Shown: positions 1-5,928, numbered from the stretch's first letter. The stretch: 8,019 bases of DNA from Aquifex aeolicus (GCA_015662815.1 DQTK01000094.1:1-8019); one strand, 5' to 3'. Notes: generated by a model from the sequence alone, not told the origin. A program made the numbers and translations.

Positions 1-159
1 AAAGAATCGGTATAAGTTTCTTCCCTCCCCCCACCTTTCCCCGACCTCCCTTCCGATTTCTAAAGCACAAAGATTCTTCTCTCTATTGCTCTTCCCTATT
101 ATCAACCTAAACCTTTGTTTTCTCAAGTATTTTATACGTGCCTTGAAAAGTCCTTTCAT
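1..159 (-). CDS. Unrecognised basic protein, N-terminal 53 residues only (runs off the left edge)
   Basis: This reading frame opens with ATG at 159-157 and has no stop before the window edge. The ATG shares a base with the TAA stop of the upstream gene (TAATG), and an SD sequence AAGAGGT lies 8 bases before it, so translational coupling is likely. The visible N-terminus is strongly basic, starting MKGLFKARIKYLRKQRFRLI, and then reads IGKSNREKN and later GREVGERWGEGRNLYRFF. No hydrophobic segment is seen, so a cytoplasmic start next to its membrane-protein neighbours is plausible. The codons for residues 35-48 lie in a very G-rich stretch. I recognise no family from 53 residues. That it is a gene is fairly sure from the SD sequence, coupling and open frame; its function is unknown. 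Confidence 0.68.
   Translation of the reverse strand, partial: MKGLFKARIKYLRKQRFRLIIGKSNREKNLCALEIGREVGERWGEGRNLYRFF
23..50 (-). other. Four-tract G-rich motif (potential G-quadruplex) on the minus strand
   Basis: On the minus strand, G tracts at 50-48, 42-39, 32-27 and 25-23 are separated by loops of 5, 6 and 1 bases. This fits the standard pattern for a four-stranded G structure. It lies in the coding strand of the edge-cut basic gene, about 110 bases after its start, so it would also be present in the mRNA. It stands out in otherwise AT-rich DNA. Confidence 0.45.
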
Positions 160-692
160 TATAGGACTACCTCTTTAATAATTTTGTCCATAAGGTACTT
201 TGCAGTAATCTCTAGGGTAAATACGAAGAATGTAACTACAGAGGCTCCCCAGAAAGCTCCCTCTAAGTAATTTCCGATAATAAGAGCTCCTAAGAGGTTA
301 AACTTACTCAAAAGCATAAGTATCAACATCAAAGTGAATAATCCGTAATAAGCATACCTGTAATAATCCAAACCTTGAAGCCACAGCATTAATAGGGAAG
401 GAATGGAAAGGTTCTGAGTTCTTTCTTCAGGCTCTTTTGTGTTTCTAACCAACTTTTTTCTATCTATTTCTTTATTTGCCAAAAAGGCTTCAGCTGTTAT
501 TACGAAACCCCCATAACCGAATAGCAATTTATTTGCAAAAACTAAAGCTCCTAAAAATCCAAATATAAATGCCAAACCTTCAGCGCTAAACGTTATCAGT
601 AAGGTTGATATAAACATTCCCGTAAAGGCAAGAAAGAGCGCAGATGCCAAAAGTATTACCAGAAGCCATTGAATCATACCCTGAACACTCAT
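159..692 (-). CDS. Unrecognised multi-pass membrane protein (177 aa)
   Basis: I do not recognise this protein. It has two N-terminal hydrophobic segments (about residues 8-27 and 29-53), possibly a short third near 56-70, then a charged loop (about 73-94, with KEIDRKK and KEPEERTQN). Two more hydrophobic segments follow (about 113-130 and 132-164), and the protein ends with the basic/acidic tail MDKIIKEVVL. About four transmembrane helices are likely, with the charged loop probably cytoplasmic. There are no cysteines or histidines, and no enzyme motif that I can see. The start is firm: the ATG overlaps the TGA of the preceding gene as ATGA, and an SD sequence GGGGAGGA lies 6 bases upstream. 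Coupling to a membrane-anchored partner upstream and a basic cytoplasmic protein downstream suggests subunits of one envelope complex; that is inference. Confidence 0.85.
   Translation of the reverse strand: MSVQGMIQWLLVILLASALFLAFTGMFISTLLITFSAEGLAFIFGFLGALVFANKLLFGYGGFVITAEAFLANKEIDRKKLVRNTKEPEERTQNLSIPSLLMLWLQGLDYYRYAYYGLFTLMLILMLLSKFNLLGALIIGNYLEGAFWGASVVTFFVFTLEITAKYLMDKIIKEVVL
169..176 (-). promoter_or_regulatory. Ribosome binding site of the edge-cut basic gene
   Basis: The minus strand reads AAAGAGGT eight bases before the ATG at 159. It lies within the end of the upstream gene and supports a coupled start at the TAATG overlap. It is the main reason to believe the 53-residue partial frame. 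Confidence 0.6.
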
Positions 693-1186
693 TTAGATTC
701 CTCCCCTTTACCTTCATTAACTGTTGCTTTTTCTACTTTTTCAGATCCGTATTTAAAGGAGTGAACTACAGTGTATATATCTTTGGAAAGTGAATGTTTA
801 TAGGTAAAAGTTGCAAAAATAAGGTCTCCGTATTTCAAACTTTCTGTTCCTTCTTTTAGCTTTAACTTTATCATAGTAACACTCATAGGGGGAATAGTTA
901 TATTTGCCGGAATATTCGAGATAACGTATTCTTTTTCCCTACTTTCCTTACCCGGTGTAAATACAAAGGCTTTTTCGATGACAGTTATCGGAACGGTTCC
1001 GGGATTTGAAACTGTGTAGGTTATAGTGTGTTTATCTTTGTCATAAGTAGCATTAAGGATTACAGGCGAACCCGGAATATTCTGGAATTGTTTTAAAAGT
1101 TGCGAAGAAGTAAAGTAAGAACCCACACCGCTTCCTACAAATAGACCGGTTAAAGCTATAGTTGTAGCTACGAGAAAATATTTCAT
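689..1186 (-). CDS. Unrecognised membrane-anchored beta-rich protein (165 aa)
   Basis: The N-terminus is one hydrophobic segment (about residues 3-24) containing small-residue steps (GLFVGSGVGSYF). There is no clear signal peptidase I site, so it probably acts as an uncleaved anchor with the rest outside the cytoplasmic membrane. Residues 40-147 alternate polar and hydrophobic residues in strand-sized blocks, with turns such as SNPGTVPITV and NIPANITIPP. This is typical of an immunoglobulin-like beta sandwich, but I assign it by pattern only. The C-terminal 18 residues are charged and probably disordered. No catalytic motif or cysteine is seen. An SD sequence GGGAGG lies 10 bases before the ATG. 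The stop overlaps the next start (ATGA), tying it to the multi-pass protein. Function unknown; a partner or sensor domain for its membrane neighbour is inference. Confidence 0.85.
   Translation of the reverse strand: MKYFLVATTIALTGLFVGSGVGSYFTSSQLLKQFQNIPGSPVILNATYDKDKHTITYTVSNPGTVPITVIEKAFVFTPGKESREKEYVISNIPANITIPPMSVTMIKLKLKEGTESLKYGDLIFATFTYKHSLSKDIYTVVHSFKYGSEKVEKATVNEGKGEESK
699..706 (-). promoter_or_regulatory. Ribosome binding site of the multi-pass membrane gene
   Basis: The minus strand reads GGGGAGGA six bases before the ATG at 692, inside the last codons of the upstream gene. It fixes the start at the ATGA overlap. Confidence 0.75.
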
Positions 1187-1196
1187 TGTTTACTTA

Positions 1197-1202
1197 CCTC
1201 CC
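1197..1202 (-). promoter_or_regulatory. Ribosome binding site of the membrane-anchored gene
   Basis: The minus strand reads GGGAGG ten bases before the ATG at 1186, within the 38-base gap between the two genes. Confidence 0.7.
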
Positions 1203-1224
1203 GAAAATAGTTAAAGTTTTGTTA

Positions 1225-1572
1225 TCAAATCGTATTATTTACCCGATACAGTCCTTCCAATCCTTTTGTTTTTTCAATAAACATCCCAATCTGATTGTAA
1301 ATCACATCTACTCTTTTTTCTAAAGGGGAATCAAAGGCTGAAATTTTATTTCTCACATCATCACTGCCGTATATTTCCATTGCGAATAATTTCTTCCGAA
1401 TATTAACAAATATATCGTTTACTTTTTCTTTCATAGGAACCAGTCCAAAATTCTCCAGCCGGTTCATTAATTCCTTCATAGTAAAAATTTCCCTCCTATA
1501 GTTTTCTAACGGTTCCTTCAACTTCTCTTGCCTTTCTCGGAAATCCAGATAGTTATCTTTTACCTTTTGCAA
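1225..1572 (-). CDS. Unrecognised helical protein (115 aa), TTG start, first gene of the minus-strand cassette
   Basis: This small, soluble, highly charged protein is probably all alpha-helical. Residues 1-40 are rich in Lys, Arg and Glu with coiled-coil character (RERQEKLKEPLENYRREI), and further amphipathic helices follow at about 45-67 and 83-103. It has no cysteine, no signal peptide and no enzyme motif. The start is TTG: an in-frame TGA lies directly upstream, and a near-perfect SD sequence AGGAGGTG stands 6 bases before the TTG. The first internal ATG is codon 32 and would lose most of the coiled coil. It is 38 bases upstream of the membrane-anchored gene and likely shares its transcript. 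I do not recognise a family. A cytoplasmic adaptor or scaffold for the membrane proteins behind it is possible but unproven. Confidence 0.75.
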   Translation of the reverse strand: MQKVKDNYLDFRERQEKLKEPLENYRREIFTMKELMNRLENFGLVPMKEKVNDIFVNIRKKLFAMEIYGSDDVRNKISAFDSPLEKRVDVIYNQIGMFIEKTKGLEGLYRVNNTI

Positions 1573-1578
1573 TCAATA

Positions 1579-1586
1579 CACCTCCT
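1579..1586 (-). promoter_or_regulatory. Ribosome binding site that decides a TTG start
   Basis: The minus strand reads AGGAGGTG, close to an ideal anti-16S match, six bases before the TTG at 1572. An in-frame TGA at 1575-1573 rules out any earlier start in that frame, so TTG is the start of the 115-residue gene. Confidence 0.8.
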
Positions 1587-1605
1587 GATACCCTTTTCAA
1601 ATATC

Positions 1606-1688
1606 TTAATATAAATTTTAATATAAAGTCTTTAAAAAATTTTTCAAGTATAAAAATCATAAAACTTTATAAATATACAATCATAAAA
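1606..1688. repeat. Two pairs of short direct repeats in the divergent promoter region
   Basis: TTAATATAAA occurs at 1606-1615 and again at 1618-1627, a 12-base step that covers the candidate -10 box. AATCATAAAA occurs at 1655-1664 and 1679-1688, a 24-base step. Both spacings are close to whole helical turns (about one and about two), as in operator pairs. In such AT-rich sequence chance repeats are common, so a regulatory role is only suggested. Confidence 0.35.
1620..1647 (-). promoter_or_regulatory. Candidate sigma-70-type promoter for the minus-strand cassette
   Basis: On the minus strand, TTGAAA (1647-1642) is followed after 16 bases by TATATT (1625-1620), a fair match to -35 and -10 boxes. 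Transcription would begin near 1613, giving a leader of about 40 bases that contains the strong SD sequence. The surroundings are extremely AT-rich, so a chance match is quite possible. Confidence 0.45.
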
Positions 1689-1693
1689 TATTA

Positions 1694-1709
1694 GTCGATA
1701 ATTTTCGAC
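1694..1709. repeat. Inverted repeat GTCGA-N6-TCGAC upstream of mnmG
   Basis: Perfect five-base arms (1694-1698 and 1705-1709) flank a six-base AT centre. It holds the only GC-containing dyad in the 186-base intergenic region and lies 50 bases before the mnmG start. It could be a protein binding site or a small RNA hairpin. Function is not shown. I could not place convincing -35 and -10 boxes for mnmG here. Confidence 0.35.
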
Positions 1710-1758
1710 AATAGACATAATATCTTTCTTTATTAAGGCTTAAATTGTATAAATTGCT

Positions 1759-3612
1759 ATGGCAATGGTTGTAGACGAGTTTGATGTAGTAGTTGTAGGC
1801 GGAGGGCACGCGGGAATAGAAGCTGCTCTGACCGCTGCAAGAATGGGAGCCAAAACGGTAATGTTCATACTTAACGCAGATACTATAGGACAAATGTCCT
1901 GTAATCCCGCTATCGGAGGTATAGCTAAAGGAATAGTTGTTAGAGAAATAGATGCACTTGGTGGAGAGATGGGAAAGGCTATAGACCGAACCGGCATCCA
2001 GTTTAAGATGCTCAATACCAGAAAAGGGAAAGCAGTTCAATCTCCAAGGGCTCAAGCGGATAAAAAGAGATACAAAGAGTATATGAAAAGAGTATGCGAA
2101 AACCAGGCAAACCTTTATATAAAACAAGAAGAAGTTGTTGACATTATAGTCAGGAGCAATCAAGTTGTAGCTGTAAGGACGAACTTGGGAGTTGAATATA
2201 AAACAAAAGCGGTTGTAATCACAACAGGAACATTTTTAAAGGGAGTTATATACATCGGCGATAAAATGATACCCGGCGGAAGACTCGGAGAACCGAGGAG
2301 CGAAGGACTTTCGGAATTCTACAGGAGACATGACTTTCCAATTATGAGATTCAAGACGGGAACACCCGCAAGGTTAGATAAAAGAACCATAGACTTCTCC
2401 GCGTTAGAGATAGCTCCGGGAGATGACCCTCCGCCTAAGTTTTCCTTTTGGACTGAGCCGGTAGGCAGTTATTGGTTTCCTTCGGGAAAGGAACAGGTAA
2501 ATTGCTGGATAACCTATACAACTCCTAAGACCCATGAAATTATAAGGAAAAATCTCCACAGAACTGCACTTTACGGAGGATTGATAAAAGGAATAGGTCC
2601 CAGGTATTGCCCTTCTATTGAGGATAAAATCGTGAAGTTTCCCGACAAAGAAAGACATCAGATATTCCTAGAACCAGAGGGTTTGGATACGATAGAGATA
2701 TATCCGAACGGACTTTCTACATCCCTGCCCGAAGAAGTTCAATGGGAAATGTACCGTTCTATTCCCGGGCTTGAGAACGTAGTTCTTATAAGACCTGCAT
2801 ACGCTATTGAGTACGACGTTGTGCCTCCCACCGAACTCTTTCCTACTTTGGAAACTAAGAAAATCAGAGGGCTATTTCATGCAGGGAATTTCAACGGAAC
2901 CACAGGATACGAGGAAGCAGCGGGGCAGGGAATAGTTGCCGGAATAAATGCGGCACTCAGAGCTTTTGGAAAAGAACCTATATACCTCAGAAGGGATGAA
3001 AGTTATATAGGAGTAATGATAGATGACCTCACTACAAAAGGAGTTACTGAACCCTACAGATTGTTTACTTCACGTTCGGAGTACAGGTTGTATATAAGGC
3101 AGGATAATGCGATATTAAGGCTTGCAAAGTTAGGAAGGGAATTAGGATTACTCTCTGAAGAACAATACAAGTTAATTCAAGAGGTTGAGAGGGAAATTGA
3201 GAAATGGAAGGAGTTTTACAAAAGTGAAAAAGTAAGTGTAGTAGTTGGAGAAGATACAAGAACTTACAACGTTGCTACACTTATGACCATGAATTACACT
3301 CTCGACGATATTAAAGAAAAATTTGGATATGCAATTCCCGAAAATCCTTATGTTAAAGAAGAAGTTGAGATACAGCTAAAATATGAACCCTATATAGAAA
3401 GGGAAAGAAAGTTAAACGAAAAGTTAAAGAAGCTTGAAGATGTAAAAATTCCTGAGGATTTAGATTACGATAGGGTACCCGGTCTTACAAAGGAAGCGAG
3501 AGAAAAACTAAAGAAGTTTAAGCCCATTACCGTGGGACAGGCTTCGAGGATAGACGGAATTACTCCGGCAACCGTTACAGCTCTTCTCGTTTATTTGGGT
3601 AAACTCGATTAA
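1759..3612 (+). CDS. mnmG: tRNA uridine-5-carboxymethylaminomethyl modification enzyme MnmG (GidA)
   Basis: MnmG is the FAD- and NADH-dependent partner of MnmE. Together they place the (carboxymethyl)aminomethyl group on C5 of the wobble U34 of certain tRNAs, using a methylene-folate carbon. The length of 617 residues is normal. Visible features are the Rossmann FAD motif GGGHAG (14-19), MSCNPAIGGIAKG with the conserved Cys48, KTGTPARL, the second redox cysteine Cys284 in PRYCPSIED, and the FAD-binding GTTGYEEAAGQG. A C-terminal helical domain for tRNA and MnmE binding ends with VGQASRIDGITPA. It closely matches my memory of the A. aeolicus protein whose structure is known. The ATG at 1759 gives the expected N-terminus MAMVVDEFDVVV. 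No SD sequence precedes it, and an in-frame TAA lies three codons upstream. The synthetase paralogue follows after 4 bases, so the two are probably cotranscribed. MnmE is not in the window. Confidence 0.97.
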   Translation: MAMVVDEFDVVVVGGGHAGIEAALTAARMGAKTVMFILNADTIGQMSCNPAIGGIAKGIVVREIDALGGEMGKAIDRTGIQFKMLNTRKGKAVQSPRAQADKKRYKEYMKRVCENQANLYIKQEEVVDIIVRSNQVVAVRTNLGVEYKTKAVVITTGTFLKGVIYIGDKMIPGGRLGEPRSEGLSEFYRRHDFPIMRFKTGTPARLDKRTIDFSALEIAPGDDPPPKFSFWTEPVGSYWFPSGKEQVNCWITYTTPKTHEIIRKNLHRTALYGGLIKGIGPRYCPSIEDKIVKFPDKERHQIFLEPEGLDTIEIYPNGLSTSLPEEVQWEMYRSIPGLENVVLIRPAYAIEYDVVPPTELFPTLETKKIRGLFHAGNFNGTTGYEEAAGQGIVAGINAALRAFGKEPIYLRRDESYIGVMIDDLTTKGVTEPYRLFTSRSEYRLYIRQDNAILRLAKLGRELGLLSEEQYKLIQEVEREIEKWKEFYKSEKVSVVVGEDTRTYNVATLMTMNYTLDDIKEKFGYAIPENPYVKEEVEIQLKYEPYIERERKLNEKLKKLEDVKIPEDLDYDRVPGLTKEAREKLKKFKPITVGQASRIDGITPATVTALLVYLGKLD

Positions 3613-3616
3613 TAAA

Positions 3617-4486
3617 ATGAACATTCTTCAGCATTGGCAATCCTTTATAGAAGAGATAAAAAACTTTTTTAAGGAAAAAGGATATACAGAAGTTTCTACT
3701 TCCGTTCTCCTCGATTTTCCAAATCTCGATTCAAATATTGAACCTATAGGAGTTGTTGTTAAAGAGAGGGGAGAAGAAAGGTTAAAGTGGCTTCAAACCT
3801 CACCCGAGTACAGTATGAAAAAGCTACTGGCTAAGTATAAAATGGATATTTTTCAGATAGCTAAAGTTTTTAGAAACAACGAATGGGGAAAAATCCACAG
3901 AATTGAGTTTCATATGCTCGAATGGTACGCCGTAGGATGCGATTATAAATACCTAATTGAAGAGATTAAGCAACTCCTCAAGAAACTGTTTCCCTTCAAT
4001 AAGTTTGAAGTGATAAGTGTAGAGGAAGCTTTTAAAAGAAAGTTCGGAGAAAGAATACCAAAAAACGAAAGGGATTTTAAAGATTTCTTGAAGAGAAAGA
4101 ATATTCACTTTTCAGAAAAAGAGGATTGGGAAACCCTTTTTTACAGAGCCTTTATAGAAGTAGAAAGAGAATTGGGTAAGGTAAACCCTACGTTTTTAGT
4201 AGATTTTCCCAAAGAACTTTCAGCCCTTGCAAAGATAAAGGGTGATTACGCTGAAAGATTTGAGTTGTTTATTCACGGCATCGAGATAGCAAATGGCTGG
4301 ACCGAAGAAATAAATCTTGAAGAAGTAAAAAGCAGATTGATGAAGGAATCGGAAAAAAGGAATTTACCTTTAGACAAAGAATTCATAGAAGCACATCACT
4401 ATATACCTAAATGTGCAGGGTGTTCAATAGGTTTAGATAGATTATTTATGCTTTATATAGGGAAAAAAGAACTCATAACCTTTTAA
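3617..4486 (+). CDS. epmA: EpmA/GenX-type class II lysyl-tRNA synthetase paralogue
   Basis: EpmA-type enzymes activate (beta-)lysine and attach it to a lysine of elongation factor P. They resemble the LysRS catalytic core without the anticodon-binding domain, as here (289 residues; E. coli about 325). Seen are LQTSPEYSMKKLL (59-71), motif 2 FRNNEWGKIHRIEFHMLEWY (85-104), the lysine-site pattern GIEIANGWTEE with Glu223, Asn226 and Glu230 at LysRS spacing, and motif 3 GCSIGLDRL (268-276). Ser270 sits where E. coli EpmA has Ala and LysRS has Gly, a position known to tune substrate choice. The motif 2 loop is unusual: RNN replaces RNE, and HRIEFH replaces HNPEFT. The family call is sure; the exact amino acid and target are inferred. 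It follows mnmG by 4 bases with no SD sequence, so reinitiation is likely. Its end overlaps the convergent cinA-type gene by 14 bases. Confidence 0.85.
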   Translation: MNILQHWQSFIEEIKNFFKEKGYTEVSTSVLLDFPNLDSNIEPIGVVVKERGEERLKWLQTSPEYSMKKLLAKYKMDIFQIAKVFRNNEWGKIHRIEFHMLEWYAVGCDYKYLIEEIKQLLKKLFPFNKFEVISVEEAFKRKFGERIPKNERDFKDFLKRKNIHFSEKEDWETLFYRAFIEVERELGKVNPTFLVDFPKELSALAKIKGDYAERFELFIHGIEIANGWTEEINLEEVKSRLMKESEKRNLPLDKEFIEAHHYIPKCAGCSIGLDRLFMLYIGKKELITF

Positions 4487-5174
4487 CAATCTTTAAAAGA
4501 TAAAACATAGCTGTTTGAGTAGATAGAAATCTATTACCGTTTCTTCCTTTTCTAAAAATTCTCTTTATAACGGTAATTTTATCTCCAGCGAATATACCTA
4601 TGTACGTCAATCCTTCTGGCTTTTTGGGAGTCCCTCCGGGACCCGCTATCCCTGTTATGGCCACACCGCAGTCAGTTTTAAGGTTTTTCTTGACTCCCAT
4701 AAGCATCTCAAAGCAGGTCTCCCGCGAGACCGCACCAAACTTTTCTAAAGTCTCTTCTTTTACTCCTAGGTATTTAATTTTGAGCTCATTGGAATATACT
4801 ATAAATCCCCCTATAAAGTATTCAGAGCTTCCCGGAACGTTAACTATACGTGAGGAAAGCATGCCCCCTGTGCAGCTCTCCGCAACTCCTAAAGAAATTC
4901 CCTTATCCCTTAAAGCTCTTCCGAGAACCTGTTCAATACTTTCTGGTTTATCCGTATAGATAAACCCCTCCAGCAGTTTTTTAGCCTCTATTTGGTCCTT
5001 TTTATTTTTAAAAGCCAAATCTATCCCGCTCAAGGACTCTCTGAGTTCGTAAGAAAAACCTCTCAGTTTCCTTTTTATTTCATCCTTAGAAATTTCGAAA
5101 GTTCTCAAAATATAGCCTAAGTCTAAGGGTTTTTCCTCACAGTAATCGGACGGAAAGGGAATTATACTTTCCAT
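4473..5174 (-). CDS. CinA-type protein lacking the COG1058 domain: KH-like part plus PncC amidase domain
   Basis: The C-terminal domain is the CinA/PncC fold, which deamidates nicotinamide mononucleotide to nicotinic acid mononucleotide in pyridine-nucleotide recycling. The nucleophile region is AESCTGG with Ser100. YSNELK follows with Tyr127 and Lys132, and then GIAGPGG (175-181). Residues 18-75 (LRTFEISKDEIKRKL onward) resemble the KH-like middle part of full-length CinA (about 400 residues). The N-terminal MoaB-like COG1058 domain (ADP-ribose pyrophosphatase in some CinA proteins) is missing, leaving 233 residues. The ATG at 5174 is chosen because a longer frame back to 5264 would overlap the divergent reductase and adds a hydrophobic stretch unlike CinA. 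No SD sequence is seen. It converges on the epmA-type gene with a 14-base overlap. Deamidase activity is likely from the motifs. A link to competence, implied by the name, is not shown. Confidence 0.88.
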   Translation of the reverse strand: MESIIPFPSDYCEEKPLDLGYILRTFEISKDEIKRKLRGFSYELRESLSGIDLAFKNKKDQIEAKKLLEGFIYTDKPESIEQVLGRALRDKGISLGVAESCTGGMLSSRIVNVPGSSEYFIGGFIVYSNELKIKYLGVKEETLEKFGAVSRETCFEMLMGVKKNLKTDCGVAITGIAGPGGTPKKPEGLTYIGIFAGDKITVIKRIFRKGRNGNRFLSTQTAMFYLLKIVKRL

Positions 5175-5184
5175 TAATATTATT

Positions 5185-5928
5185 ATGGCTAAGGTAGCGA
5201 TTATAACGGGTATACGAAGAATAGGGAAAGAAATAGGTAAGAGTCTAATAGACAAGGGGTACAACTTAACGGTTGTTTATCACTCGAGTAAATCAGGTGC
5301 CGAGGAATTGAAAGCTTATGCAAGGGAAAAGGGTGTAGAGGTTTTACTCCTAAGGGCAGACCTTAGAAATTACGAAAATTTTTCCAAGATTGTAAATAAA
5401 ACCGTCAAAGAATTCGGCAGGATAGACGCTTTTATCCATCTGGCTTCTCCCTACGTAAGGAAGAATATTTTAGAAAATACCCGGGAAGACCTATACCATC
5501 ACTTTGTGCCCATAGCGGAAGCTTTTTACTTTATTTCCTTAGAATGCTACAAAGAGATGCTGAAGAATGAAGGAGAAATAAAAGGACATATATTAGCCTT
5601 CGGTGATTGGGCAACTAATATTTCCCCCTATAAAGGTTTCAGCACGTACTTTATAGCAAAAGGTGCTCTTCACACCGCGGTAAAAGTCCTTGCAAAAGAG
5701 TTTGCTCCCTACGTTCCCGTAAACTGTATAGCACCGGGTCCGGTTATCAAAGCTGAGAATTACACAGATGAAGAGTGGGAAAAGATAATAAGGAGAACTC
5801 CTTTAAATAGGAGTGTATCTTTAAGTGATATTGTTAAACTAACCGAGCTTTTACTCGAAGCGGATAGTATAACCGGAGAAATTATTATGGTGGATGGAGG
5901 AAGACATATAGCAGGCTCGGGTGTGTAA
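5185..5928 (+). CDS. Short-chain dehydrogenase/reductase of the FolM / pteridine reductase (PTR1) type
   Basis: This is a classical-size SDR (247 residues), probably a cytosolic NADPH-dependent pteridine or folate reductase. The cofactor motif TGIRRIG (8-14) has the double Arg of FolM and PTR1. The catalytic region GDWATNISPYKGFSTYFIAK carries Asp141, Tyr155 and Lys159. PTR1 enzymes use Asp-Tyr-Lys in place of the usual Ser-Tyr-Lys. NCIAPGPV and the C-terminal VDGGRHIAG also match FolM. FolM reduces dihydromonapterin and weakly dihydrofolate; the substrate here is not proved, and an enoyl-ACP-type or general SDR remains possible. The glycine loop is one residue shorter than the usual TGxxxRxG. 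The start ATG at 5185 lies 10 bases from the divergent cinA-type start and has no SD sequence. If it makes tetrahydrofolate, it would supply the carbon donor that MnmG uses. Confidence 0.82.
   Translation: MAKVAIITGIRRIGKEIGKSLIDKGYNLTVVYHSSKSGAEELKAYAREKGVEVLLLRADLRNYENFSKIVNKTVKEFGRIDAFIHLASPYVRKNILENTREDLYHHFVPIAEAFYFISLECYKEMLKNEGEIKGHILAFGDWATNISPYKGFSTYFIAKGALHTAVKVLAKEFAPYVPVNCIAPGPVIKAENYTDEEWEKIIRRTPLNRSVSLSDIVKLTELLLEADSITGEIIMVDGGRHIAGSGV
5200..5228 (-). promoter_or_regulatory. Candidate promoter for the cinA-type gene inside the divergent reductase gene
   Basis: The minus strand has a perfect TATAAT at 5205-5200 and a weak TTCCCT 17 bases upstream (5228-5223). Transcription would begin near 5193 with a leader of about 19 bases. 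Because the two genes are only 10 bases apart, this promoter must lie within the coding sequence of the reductase if the gene has its own. The -35 match is poor. Confidence 0.35.

Noticed and set aside
1681..3259. Long minus-strand frames opposite mnmG (1681-2163, 1740-2015, 2404-2658, 3065-3259)
   Set aside because: They are antisense to a certain gene, have no family likeness or start signals, and are expected shadows of its codon pattern.
4489..4501. Palindrome ATCTTT-A-AAAGAT after the epmA-type gene, as a terminator
   Set aside because: The loop is one base, the stem is nearly all AT, there is no T tract after it, and it lies inside the coding end of the cinA-type gene.
4600..4959. Plus-strand frame opposite the cinA-type gene
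   Set aside because: It covers the PncC active-site codons on the other strand and has low-complexity Pro/Ser-rich content with no start signal.
5175..5264. Thirty-codon N-terminal extension of the cinA-type frame back to an ATG at 5264
   Set aside because: It would lie wholly across the first codons of the reductase, whose TGxxRxG motif is plainly coding, and it does not resemble CinA sequence. The ATG at 5174 fits better.
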